From Quillaja saponaria (taxonomy: Eukaryota > Streptophyta > Magnoliopsida > Fabales > Quillajaceae): DNA of 64,000 bases. The position numbers and the translations under genes were made by a program. Numbering within the stretch: position 1 is the stretch's first letter; every line of letters begins with the position of its first letter. A model generated the notes under the pieces. That model was given only the letters and a program-made list of their open reading frames with translations, was not told where the DNA came from and searched no databases. Shown here in pieces: positions 46,897-59,719 of the stretch. The stretch spans positions 1,240,001 through 1,304,000 of the forward strand of contig CM055611.1 in assembly GCA_029379385.1 (NCBI GenBank), given 5' to 3'.

Positions 46897-49800
46897 ATGG
46901 ATGCGTATTCGTTGCATTTAGCTGTAGCGGCTCTTGTTGGAGCATCAGTGGTGGCGGTGTCCGCTTATTATATGCACAGGAAAACCTTGACTCAGTTGCT
47001 GGAGTTTGCGAAAACGATAGAGAGAGATGATGTCTCGGACGGCGATTCTCCGCATCATTTGAAGAAGCGTCGTGGTCATGGGAGAAGAAAGGGAAATGGA
47101 TGTTATCGGAGGGCCTTTGCGTCTTTGCCGGATGTTACCACTATCCATGCTGGCATGGACGGGGAGGAAAAGCGAAATGGCCCATTGCAGGTAGATGGTA
47201 TTCCGCCTGGGTTGCCGAGGCTTCATACTCTTCCTGAAGGTATGGCTTTGTTGGACTTGTCGCTTGAAATAATAAAGTTGGCTGAATTTCATCGATGGTT
47301 TATAATCACATAATCCTTTTATGTAGTCGACTTAAAGCTAATTTGGATAAGTAATTTTTCAACTACTAATTCCTTCAAAGATTTTTTGGTTTCTTCTCCA
47401 AGTTTGTTGAGGATTTTAGGATGATCAGTTACTTCTTGAATATCTTCACTAAATGGAATTCACTAGTCTTTGATAGCCAGGTAGCAACTTAGTTGAAAAA
47501 TAAAATAAACAGGAAAAACACGATTATTTGTTATGTATTCATAAGGAATTTGTCACTGATGATGAAAATGACTTTTTGTTTGAAACAAAGCAAGCACAAT
47601 TTTGGTGGTGCCTGTGTTTTTTTTTTTTTCCTCTGCTGCTTTCATCCTCTAAGGACCTCAAGAGTACAATTGGTTGGGGAACCATCACAATTGACCTTGG
47701 AAATTGTGAATAGCACATGTTTAAGTTAACGTCTTGCTTGCTTTCTTTCTACTACTCTTTTTCTTTTTATCTATTACACACATGCATGTGCACATTCTTC
47801 GGTGGAAGGAGTCAGTGCCAGTGCGTTTACTGATGAGAACATAAATCTTCTGTTTCAGGTAAATCTGCTTCTCATGTTAGTTCAGCAAAGAGGACTCTTT
47901 TTAGACCAACTTCTCCCAAGTCTCCTGTTGCAAGTGCTAGTGCCTTTGAGAGTGTAGAGGGATCAGACGATGAAGACAATATGATGGACAGTGCTAAAAT
48001 AGACACTACATATCTGCATACCAATGGCAATGCTGTAAGTATATTATAAACACTTTCTAGAGCAGTTAACACTAAGTAACAAGAAACTCTCTCTCCCGCT
48101 CTCTCTCTCTGCACCCTCCCCCTTCACCAGTTTTCTCAGATAGACAGATACTGTACATGATAGAGACTTATGATACATATAGTTATTCACAAATGCAGTG
48201 TTTTACATGCATAATAAAGTACTCTTCAGTAAAAGTAAAACCTCACTCGTGTGCAGGGGCCAGAGTCCAAGAACCTATATGAGAATTTACCTGATCATAT
48301 CAATGCTAATGGAGAGCAAATGCCAGTACCTGCTTCAAATATGATCCGTTCCCATAGTGTATCAGGTGACCTGCATGGTGTTCAGCCTGACCCTATTGCA
48401 GCTGATATTCTGAGGAAAGAGCCGGAGCAAGAAACTTTTACACGACTAAAAATTACTCCTAATGGTATTGATTTCTACTCATATATCTCTTACAAGCATG
48501 TTATTTTTGTGCTGTTTTTTGATTGCATAATGTTTCATATTAGTTACGTTTTGGTTTTCTCATCCTTGAACTATAGTTAACTTTTCTCATGTGCTTCTCC
48601 TGCAAATTAGTGCGATTTTGTTAATACTTTTGCCAACTTACCTGATGATTTTTATCTGTTCAGAGATACCATCACCTGATGAAGTGGAAGTCTATGTAGT
48701 TCTTCAAGAGTGCCTTGAAATGCGAAAAAGATACGTGTTTAAGGAGGCAGTTGCTCCATGGGAAAAAGAAATTATAACTGACCCTAGTACCCCGAAGCCA
48801 AATCCCGACCCGTTTTTTTATGCCCCTGAAGGGAAGTCTGATGTGAGTTTGTACTTTTAATTCTTGAACTGGTATTTGTTATACAACAGACTGGGTTTTG
48901 CATCCTAGCTTTCCCATTTATTTATTTTGGCTATTAATATGCTCTAATGTGCTGCAGCATTACTTTAAAATGCAAGATGGGGTTATTCATGTCTATCGAA
49001 ATAAAAATTGTAAGTGACAAAGAAGTTCCATTGCCGATACACTTTTTCTTATCATTTTTATTTGTGAACCCCTGTTTCCCTCTTGGATATGCATTCAAGT
49101 TTATCTGCTTTTTGCAGCGGACGAAGAACTCTTCCCTGTTGCTGATGCAACTACCTTTTTCACTGACCTTCATCACATACTTAGAGTCATAGCAGTTGGG
49201 AATATCAGAACATTATGCCATCACCGACTTAATCTTCTAGAACAAGTAAGTAGATACTATGGATGATTATAATTCATAATGCAGCCTATGAGCTTATTCT
49301 CTTACAAACAGTAATGTGCTGGTATGTTGAATTTTGTATGGATTCAGAAATTCAATCTTCATTTGATGCTTAATGCGGATAGGGAATTTCTAGCTCAGAA
49401 GAGTGCTCCACATCGAGACTTCTATAATGTCAGGAAAGTTGATACGCATGTCCATCACTCAGCATGCATGAATCAGAAACATCTTTTAAGGTTTATAAAG
49501 TCAAAGCTGAGGAAAGAGCCGGACGAGGTAATAGTTTTAATATGTTTGTGGATGAATTGTCAATTTCTTTTCTCTGCTTCATTCATAAATGTTAAATATC
49601 CTTTCTAAGACATAATTGTTTTCATACAAGTAACAGCACTTAATAAATATAAGCGAAGTCCTAATAGAAAAGGATAAAAAAGAAAATAAAACACAAGCAA
49701 GCTAGTGGATATTGCAAATTGGGATAAACTTGGACGAGCACTTTGACTATTAGCCTTACTTTAAGATAGAAATAAGTTAAAGGATCTATTGTTTTTGAAA

Positions 49801-52800
49801 AACCAGGTTGCTTGTGAGAGAAGACCTTTTGGATCCAAAAGCACCTCTGTCCCGTGTAAAAAAGAAAAAAGAAAAAAAAAAGATGGAGGGTGTGATCATT
49901 GGTGCTATACCTTTTGGATGCACGTGTCGTTTATCAATAGCCAACAAAACACATTTTCAATTTGTCACTAGGGAGATGAAATCATGAAACTAAAGTTGAT
50001 TTTCATATTATGTTTTACATTTACACAAAATGGGTATGCTGTATGGAGAAGTATATTAGAAGAGATCTAATCAAAATACTAAGGACTATAATTTAATTAC
50101 TATTCGTACTTTCTTCCTCAGTTGATATACAGATCTTTATTGAAGAATGTCAGTGATATGATATGAATGAGTTATTTCCCATATATTACATGGACACTCT
50201 CATTTCTACACATACTGGCACCAACATGCATAGGTCTGTGTATATGAGTGCCTTTTATTTTATACTTTTTCCAGATTCTTAACAGAATTTCATAAAGTGG
50301 GTGATGGGAGTTGAAAAGCTAGTTATGTGTGTGGTTTGAGTCATTTGCCTAGTCCAGAAATAACACTTGTCTTTATATGTGTGTGTGTGTGGCGAGGGGG
50401 TGGAGGAATTAGTGTTAGGTTTATAGATTTTATTTAACTTTAATTCTGAAATATGCTGTATGGCTTCTGTAACAGTACTATATATAGATAGATATAGCCA
50501 CACACTCACGCTTGAATTGAACAATTTAGTTTCCTATTATGTTCAAAAGATTCATGTTAGAGCCACTTAGATTAAATAAGAACTGTAAATGCCCATTGAG
50601 TGAGAGGGAACATAAAGGGATTGTAAGTATGACATCAATTATATATATTATCTTCTTGTTGATTTTGATGACAGATGAGATATGTGGGTCTTCCTTTCTA
50701 ATTATTATTTTTGGTTATCTTTCATGTGCAAAAGGATATGTATTAGATATTCATTGAAGCGTTGGGGTTTATTGAATTTTTTTCCAGGTTGTAATATTTC
50801 GTGATGGAACATATCTGACCTTGAGAGAAGTTTTTGAGAGCCTGGATTTGACTGGGTATGAGCTTCATATGAGAATTTTCACTACCATTATTCGAATTGG
50901 CTGATCTATGTTAAGATGCATTATTAACATATTTCTGTTTGAACAGGAATGACCTCAACGTTGACCTTTTAGATGTTCATGCAGACAAAAGTACATTTCA
51001 TCGCTTTGATAAGTTCAATCTTAAGTACAACCCTTGTGGTCAAAGTAGGCTTAGGGAGATTTTCCTGAAGCAGGATAATCTTATTCAAGGTACATTTATT
51101 TTCATAAATACCAACAGCATGCAATGCCATATATGTTCTCCTAACCACACTGGTAGAATTGGATTTTCTATTTTGTGATTCTACTGTATGGAAGTTTCAA
51201 CAAAAATTAAACAATTCTAAATAATGTTTTTAGGCACTTTGTTTGCTGCACTGGCATGTACTATTCTATCCATCTGATGTAAACGCTATTAGTAATAATG
51301 TCTGGAAAATGATCCATTTAAAATGTAACATGATGAGGAAACAGAGGACCAGGTTCCTTTATATAAGAAAAGAAATTAAAGAGAGAGAAGAAATATTTGA
51401 AAGCTTTAGTTTCAAATTCTAAATTGCCTAGCCATTGTTGCTTATGCCACGATCTCGATCATTTCGTTTAATATAGAGAACCATTTTCTGAGGTTATACT
51501 GTTTTCTTGCAATGATTAGGTCGCTTCCTTGGTGAACTGACAAAACAAGTGTTTTCTGATCTCGGCGCAAGTAAATATCAGGTGATTCCTCAGTCATACT
51601 TGGAGACTTATACCCCTCCTTTTCAGATTGTTGGTCAGCTAGATTAATTCTTATTTCAAACTTTGTCTAATTGCAAGACAAAGTTAAGGTGATAGTAGAT
51701 GGTATATTGAGGTCATTTGGGGGGATCTAAATGGTAAAGCTAGTTTTGTGAGGCCAACTTATTGAGTCGATCAATTATGCTTTTGTGTCAGGTGATTGGT
51801 GTTTATTAGGCCTTTTCACTAATATATAGTTAGCATGCTCATCTATCACAACTCTTAAGATTTCCATGTTTTTGTAAAGGCATTTCAAATTGAATTGAGG
51901 TTCACAACTATACCTATTTTACATTTTAAGTTTGAAATATTTATTAAATTGTCTTATATACATATAGTTGAGAACTGTTGCATCTTTTACATTTAATATA
52001 GATCCATTTTCAAAATATTTTAGTATTTGGGTTGTCTGTACTTGATAATTAATTTATTATTTTTTCATTTGCTTCTTATGTGGGTCTATATGCTATCTAC
52101 TTCTCATCCATGCTTTTATATGCTGCCTCTGTATAAAAAGCTTATATTTATGACTTTCATATGTGCTCCTTTTTCTTTTGCAGATGGCTGAATATAGAAT
52201 TTCAATTTATGGTAGGAAGCAAAGTGAGTGGGACCAACTAGCCAGTTGGATAGTGAATAATGATTTGTACAGCGAGAATGTTGTTTGGTTGATTCAGGTA
52301 TTCTTTAAATTCTTTCTAAAATCACATCTTATTTTTGTTTATTATACCGGAATTATAGATAAGGATTCCTTTAGTTTTTAGATTGTATCTGAATGACCAG
52401 TCACCATCTCTTCCTCCTCCCCCCCACACACACAACAAAGAAAAGAAATTGAAAAAAAAATGCAAGCATCTATGAATGGTTCTGCCATATTTGTTTGTAC
52501 TTTGGCGTAAGCTTTTGAGGGTTACTGTCTAACCATGGTCTTTTTCTAACCTGATTTTTGGGATATTATTTTCTTGATGCAAAACTGGGGCTTTTGCCGT
52601 CACCTTTTTCTTCTGTTGAGATTGTCGATAGTTGTTAATTTTGTTGGGTCTTGCATATTATTTGTCTTTTTCAGCTTCCACGTTTGTACAATATATACAA
52701 AGAGATGGGAATCGTGACATCATTCCAGAACATTCTTGACAATATCTTCATTCCACTGTTCGAGGTTACAGTTGATCCTGATTCACATCCTCAGTTGCAT

Positions 52801-53789
52801 GTTTTCTTGAAACAGGTGAGCTATATTTATGTTTATAAAACCACTTTTTTACTCCACAGATGCATAGTGAAATGTTATTTGATTGATTAAATATAGAAGA
52901 CTGCACTGGAGTGTAAATACTAGAGTAGTTGACTAACACCAAGGCACAATTACTTCCATATGTCTTGATTTGCTTGGAACCTCCCAAGTTTTTTTATATG
53001 GTTTATCTATTTTGAAATTTATTTGAGCAATTGAATGGGTAATAAAGATCAGTGATTCTTTTACTTCTGACAATCATTTAGGTTTTCCAAGAAAAACCTA
53101 ATCGCTGGTTCTGAATCATTTCCCCTGGGGTAATTAAAACTTGAAGTTTGAATATATGTTGCATCATCTCCTGTCCTTGGGACAAGAGTTTGCTTGCTCC
53201 TTAAAAGACTCAGAACCTTCTTTTGTTCTATAATTTAATGTAAGCCTTTATCAGTTATCATAGAGCCTTCTTTAACGGATCTAAATGTGGTAGTACAGGG
53301 ATAAAATATATTCTCAACTCAACTAAATTTTAAATCTCAAACTAGTTGGGTCAGCTATATAAATCGTTTTTCGTCATTCACATCGATCCAAGACATCATT
53401 TTCACACTTATTATTTGCACCAAGTCACATTTCCTAACTACTATGTCCATTGACCTACGTTGGATATGCCCACTCCAAATCAACATAAGCGGCTCTCTCT
53501 CTTATTCCTCTCTTTATTCCTCAATTTTACCACCATCTGAACATCATTATTTGTTATTTCCCTTATAATCTTTCATATAACATGTCCTAACATGCCATGT
53601 TTATAAAGAATCAAATTCAATTACTCTTATCAGCAAAAAGAGAACTTGCCCTTTTCAGCCTAATCTCACTTGTAAAATCCAACTGGTCATGAAATACATA
53701 GCCCTCTAAATATATAAAATATCTTATTGAATTCATCAAGTAAACTGTGCCTTGCGACAGCATGAGTCATCAACTGTTTTCTGAACAAT

Positions 53790-53823
<34 letters not shown>

Positions 53824-56159
53824 ATACATATGTGTATATATATATAATCTTGCATGTTCCATATGGTATAATCTTGTATGAAATTGTGACAGTTCTTCAT
53901 GATTTAAGTAGGTTATGCTTTATTGCTTCTTTACTGACTTTATTCCCTTCCGATATGTCTTAGAGCCATGATATCTGACTAACTATATGATTATAATTTA
54001 GGTTGTTGGGTTGGATTTGGTGGATGATGAGAGCAAGCCTGAACGACGGCCAACAAAACACATGCCGACACCTGCTCAGTGGACAAACATATTCAATCCG
54101 GCATTTTCGTACTATGTGTATTACTGTTATGCAAACCTCTACACCTTAAACAAGGTCTCCACTGCTTTGACAACAAGCTTATCTTCATTTCACTTTTTCA
54201 GTACTTCCCTCCACCCTCACCCACACCCACAAGAAAAAAAGATGACTAGTCTTTTCTTTCTTCGTTCAAATTAGAAATAGAAAGAATGGAAAAGAGAAAA
54301 GCTCTTGACTGGGTTGATCTATTACTAATCCCATGGTAAACTGCATAGTTTAGATATTTCTTAGTTTTTTCTTATTGCTTTAGTTGCAATTGCTTCTCTC
54401 AGTAGTTCTGTTTGCTGAGAATTGCTGGTTGTTGTTTCTACTTACATTACTTGCTTCTTTTCCTCACTTGAATGAGTATATCTCTCACATGCTTTGTCCA
54501 TTTTCTTTGCTATCTTCATACCCATAATAGGTTTCTAGGTGCTCTCATTTGATTTTGATAAACTGAATGTTGACCTATTAGATGTTATTTCTCAGCTTCG
54601 TGAATCTAAGGGAATGACAACAATCAAATTCCGTCCACATTCTGGAGAGGTACATGTTAAAGTGGTTGTATTTATTTTGTTCAGCCATGTTACATGGGTA
54701 CCTAATGCATGTTAATATATGCAGGCTGGTGACATTGACCACCTTGCTGCAACGTTTCTCACATGTCATAACATTGCACATGGAATCAACTTGAGAAAAT
54801 CTCCTGTACTTCAATATTTATATTATCTAGCTCAAGTAAGGACCCTCTTCAATTGTTGCTATCCTGACTATCTGATGTAAGTTGTAACTAATTGGTGGTG
54901 GTGAATGGCTGGTTATCAGATTGGGCTGGCAATGTCTCCTCTAAGCAACAACTCCTTATTTCTAGATTACCACCGAAATCCTTTCCCAGTGTTTTTCTTA
55001 CGGGGTCTGAATGTGTCACTTTCTACTGATGATCCACTTCAAATTCATTTGACAAAAGAACCACTGGTGGAAGAATACAGTATAGCCGCTTCTGTGAGTT
55101 CTCTTTCACCCTGTCTCTGAATATTATGTGCAATTTTTGGTGATGACCAAAGTTAAATCATCCCTCTACAGGTGTGGAAATTGAGCTCATGCGATTTATG
55201 TGAGATTGCCCGTAACTCAGTTTACCAATCAGGTTTCTCACATGCCCTCAAGGTACAGATTATTAATCATGACTCAATTCTTTTGGGCAGAGTGGTAGCT
55301 GAACTCATAACTTTTCCAGTTGCCAATATACTTCATGGATGCTATTTCATTTAAAAAATGTACATTGTAGTATGTTTATCTTCTTGAAATAAAAAGAGAA
55401 CATACTTTAAAAGGAAAAGAAAAACGTGAGTTGACTGACATATTTTTAACAATGGTAACACCTGTCACTGGATTGCTAAGACTTACCAATCCGAGGAACC
55501 ATATTGCAAAATTCTGAAGTTCATTCAATATGAATGACACGACATGCTTATGTGGGTCAAATTGACTAGCATGGAAAATATCAAGATGGTTATTTTTTTT
55601 TTTCCTTTAGGAGTGCTTGTTACTCTTGATTGAGCATTAAGGGGTTCAAAAGCAACCTGTTGGCATAGAGTAGTTGACTGGGCTTTTACGCAATAGGAAA
55701 CCTTATGCTATTATAAGCTTACATGGTTTTTATCCAGCACTACTAAACATCTGTTACAATCTCAATATTGTCATGTGAACTGTATGTGTGTGCTTTTATT
55801 TTCGTAGAACATTGTTGATTATATTTATGCAATATGCTGTACCTGAGTGTTTAACATTCTTGTTTCAGTCTCATTGGATAGGAAAAGGATATTACAAGAG
55901 GGGACCAGATGGAAATGATATTCAGAAGACAAATGTTCCTCATATCCGGTTGGAATTCCGTGACACGGTAGGATTTTAGTTATGGTTGCATTTCATACTT
56001 TGCACTACCCTCAGTTCTTCACACATTATGATCCAGTAAAACTAGAGATTAAGTGGAGGCACTCAATGTCATTGCTGTGTACTCTTACAGATATGGAGAG
56101 ATGAAATGCAACTGGTTTATTTGGGAAAAGCCAACATCCCTGAGGATGTGGACAAGTAA
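46897..56159 (+). CDS. FAC1: AMP deaminase (FAC1-type)
   Basis: Nineteen exons: 46897-47239, 47859-48034, 48257-48464, 48664-48842, 48958-49009, 49118-49245, 49348-49527, 50788-50855, 50947-51089, 51520-51581, 52184-52297, 52675-52815, 54002-54154, 54596-54649, 54725-54835, 54920-55093, 55172-55252, 55869-55967, 56091-56159. All phases match, giving 844 residues, near the plant norm. An N-terminal membrane segment (about 8-26, [19 protein letters not shown]) is followed by a disordered basic/acidic region, then the catalytic TIM barrel. Zinc-site residues are visible: His396 and His398 in [12 protein letters not shown], His664 in FRPHSGE, Asp741 in [12 protein letters not shown]. The enzyme converts AMP to IMP with release of ammonia, in purine salvage and energy balance; in Arabidopsis loss of FAC1 is embryo-lethal. 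No defect is seen. A 3'-UTR intron is possible (about 56213-56302). Confidence 0.97.
53793..53821. repeat. CT dinucleotide microsatellite in an AMP deaminase intron
   Basis: A pure TC repeat of about 29 bases lies in the 1.2-kb intron between exons 12 and 13 and is likely polymorphic. Confidence 0.95.
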
Positions 56160-57879
56160 TATGCTGGAGGCATGGGCTTCATCCATAATTGCAATATTCA
56201 TATAATGCAGAGGTACTTATTTCTACATCTTTTATGCAATGGATTCATGTATTGGCAATTTGGAATTTTTTGTAAGAGTCAGTGAGACTAATTCTATTGC
56301 AGGGGACGGAGTTACTATTACACATTTTGACCTCATTTTCTCATCCAGCTTGAAAGAGATAATATACTACCGAAAAAGGCCAGCTCAGAATAGGCTTTGG
56401 CACACACCAGATGCTGACAGAAGTTGAGCTACGGTTTGAGGACAATGTAGACCACCAGATAGATGATAGATAATATAGATGAAGGAATAGACATGATCAG
56501 AGATCAAGTATGGAGCGGGGCCTTACAGCCACAAGGCCAACATAGCCCCTGGGAAAATAATTGTAGTGATTCCTCGTATTGATTTTAGCGTAGGGTTAAA
56601 ATCAATAGGATGAATGCAACATGTATATCAGACTGTACTTTACTGTTGCAGTCTAGCTATATGTAGATGATACATATAATTCTTATCCTTTTCAAGGAGA
56701 GGAAAATGCTCTATTTCTTGACAGACTCCTACATTGCCCGCGTTAAGTTGGTTCTGTTGGAATTAGTGGACCATAAATTCTCATACAAAGTACTCTAGCA
56801 TACATTTTAATAGATCTGTCTGTCACTTTCATCAGTTCTTTGCACGACTAGGCAGAAATGGAATCCCGAATAGCTGGTGCGATGTAGTCTAACTGCCAAA
56901 TTGGTCCAACACTACCCTGTTTTGTCCTAGTGCACTTTAGTTATTTTCATTTGGAAGTTATGACTTGCATCAATGTGACAAATCTGGCTTTGCAACAATT
57001 TTGTGTTTTGCGGTTGTAGCTGCTTCCTGCATGGACTGGCAACTAGGGTAGAATAGATCAAGAACTGTTGTCTAATAAGTTAGAAATGGAAGATTAGGCT
57101 TAGTTTAGTGTATAATATAATATATTTGGAGGATGTAAAGGTCAACCTAAAATTGTTATTGCCTGGATGAAAAGTGGCTCGGGAATGACAAAACTGAAAC
57201 AAAGATGGTATTCAAATAGTTCATAATCGAATTTGAATGTATGAATATTATTCCTGTGGTAATACAGTTTTTTTAGGATTCAAAATGAAAACGATTATCA
57301 AGAATCTGTTATGTTGAGTACGAATTCAGGTCGGATTTACATTGAGCAACGAGTATATAGAACAGTTGTGCTTGATTTCTTATTGATTCTTGTATGTTAA
57401 TGACCCTCAAAAGCAATCAGAGAAATTGAAAGGCACTTTTGGAACTCAATTTTTCAGAACTACAACGAAGATAAGATAGAAAATACCCTTGGCCATATAT
57501 CTGATGAAAACTCAGTAATTACTAAGTGACTATCCGCATTCGCTTCCCTGCTGGAAAGAAAAGAGGGAAGCCAGCAACTGAGGGCTTCATTTTTACTTCT
57601 TGTGTTGCTTTATCTCCTTAATTATGCCTTCTCTGCCGTACCATTACTATTTTGCATCATTTGTTCCTTCTCCAATTCTCCATCTCCATTCTTCATTTCA
57701 AAACCCATGGACTTCCCTCTTCTAATCCTTCTAAGAATTTCCATTACTCCCTCCTGTGAAGATTTATATTTTTCTCACTGTTAGTATTTCTTTTTTCCTC
57801 CTACTTTTTAATTTATGATTATTTATTTTATGAAAATTGGAGTTTTGTTAATTACCATAGGTGTTTTGTTCTAATTGAT
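56160..57879 (+). other. AMP deaminase 3' UTR and downstream intergenic
   Basis: The first 500-600 bases are the likely 3' UTR. The rest holds short ORFs only (e.g. near 57600-57784) without domains. Confidence 0.45.
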
Positions 57880-58870
57880 TAATAGTGATTTTATGATAAT
57901 TAATGAGTTATGCTAAAATTAGAGATTTTATGATAACTAGTGATTTGTAAGAAATTAAAAAATTTCTTATAATTAGTGATTTTATGACAGTTTTTAATTT
58001 TGTTGAAATTACAGATTTTATTATTATTAGTGATTTTATGATTATTATTTATTTTTAAAAAAAATTTAAGAATTTTATTATAATATGTTATTGGTGGAGT
58101 ATATGGTACCAACTCTTTTTTCTTGGGTATTTAATTTTTTTAAAAATTAAGAATTTTATTACAATTTATGATTATTATATACTTTAGTGTCAAATTTCAG
58201 ATCATAAACCCCACATTCAAATACCCTGCCACCTTGTAAAGGAATGCCAATTTGCCAATATTGTGAAGGAACGACTGAATTTGTTTGGGGGAATTGTCTT
58301 TGCATATAATATAAATCCATGATGTTGTTCAAGTAATAAATATTAAAGGAAACAATTAGCTTTTGGGGTGTTTGTTTCATGGTTCATTTGGCAGTAGAGA
58401 GAAAGAAAAGGAAAGTGACGAAATCAGGAGAAAAAAAATTTAGTTTATATTTTAGGCAAAAATCATAATTAGCGTATTTTTTCACAATTCAAGTAAAATG
58501 TCAACAATAACAAATGGTTTTGATTTGATCAAAGAAAATAGACCGTATTTTATAGAGTTCATATCAGTCAGATATTAAATATTCATGAAAGAGAAGTGAG
58601 CATCATAGACTACACCTTTGTTATTTTATGATAATTAGTAAATTTGTTGAAATTAAATGTTTTATTAAAATTGAAATTACTACTTTAATTATTAATAGTA
58701 ATTTTATGATTTAGTTATTTTGTTGAAATTATTATTAAAGATTTTATGATTTTTTTTTTTTTGAAAATTAAGAATTTCTTTATATTAGTTAATTTATGAT
58801 AATTAGTGATTTTATTTTATTTTTAAAATTAAAATTTTATTAACACTAGTGATTTTGTTGAAATTGATCT
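57880..58870. repeat. AT-rich minisatellite split by a 450-bp unrelated segment
   Basis: Variants of ATTAGTGATTTTATGATAATT and TTTTGTTGAAATTA recur at 57880-58165 and again at 58618-58865. The intervening 58170-58615 is not repetitive, suggesting an insertion into, or block duplication of, one array. Confidence 0.65.
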
Positions 58871-59500
58871 AATCTTGGGTTTGTTGAAGAAATCTTACAA
58901 AGAGTAGCATGCGAGACTGTTATTCTTAACAAGATTATCTTCTATGGGGTACTCTGGACATTCAGGCCATCTATCAAGGCCTTTTTGGGTTTTTTCGATT
59001 TCTCCATCTGCATGTCACGGTATATCGTCAACTGCTGTGTGAGATTCGGTATAAACCCCATGTATGTAATATCATCATTACTGATTAAGGCATGTATTAA
59101 TATTACAATATGATTTAATGGCATTCCTATTGAACAATAGACATTGGCAACTCCAAGACAAGATCATATTTTCCTTGAATAATAAAATTTCTTATCCAAA
59201 CTACCCGCTCAAAGATTTAAGACTTTGTTAGCTAATTTAATTTTGATTTGTGCTTTCTTACATAGTAATCAATTTATCTATTATATATTGGTAACTAAAT
59301 GGAAGCAGCTGCAAATTAAGCTATCAATCAAGGTCACTAAAAATGAGTATGACGTTCTTGTCCAGACAAACTAAAAGTCAATTCAGTTACCTCATCCAAC
59401 GTTGTTAAATCTAACTGTTTAGTAGAATTATCAAATAGCAAGAAGTAAGTTACGAGTAGGAGCACCACAAGAAGTAATCACATATTAGTAATACAGATTG
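58871..59500. other. Intergenic, no supported gene
   Basis: A 60-codon minus-strand ORF at 58942-59124 is present but has no recognised domain. The right end should contain the 3' UTR of the small gene at 59.7 kb. Confidence 0.4.
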
Positions 59501-59719
59501 CTAATAAATACTTTCTGAAGTGTTAGTATCTCAGGTCTGTCCCGTACAAGCGCTCAAGCAACGCAATCCTATCCTCATTGGTAACAACAGCGCGAGTATT
59601 GAGCAGACTTTATTCCATAAAAACAAAGAAAAAGAGCTACAAGATATACATCTATTAAGGGCTTCATCAACTGCAGAACATATCACAAAATTACTTTGGA
59701 TCCACTTTGACAAGGGAAG

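Noticed and set aside
58942..59124. 60-codon minus-strand ORF ending LIDGLNVQSTP
   Set aside because: Looks somewhat exon-like, but no neighbouring exon, family or promoter could be tied to it.
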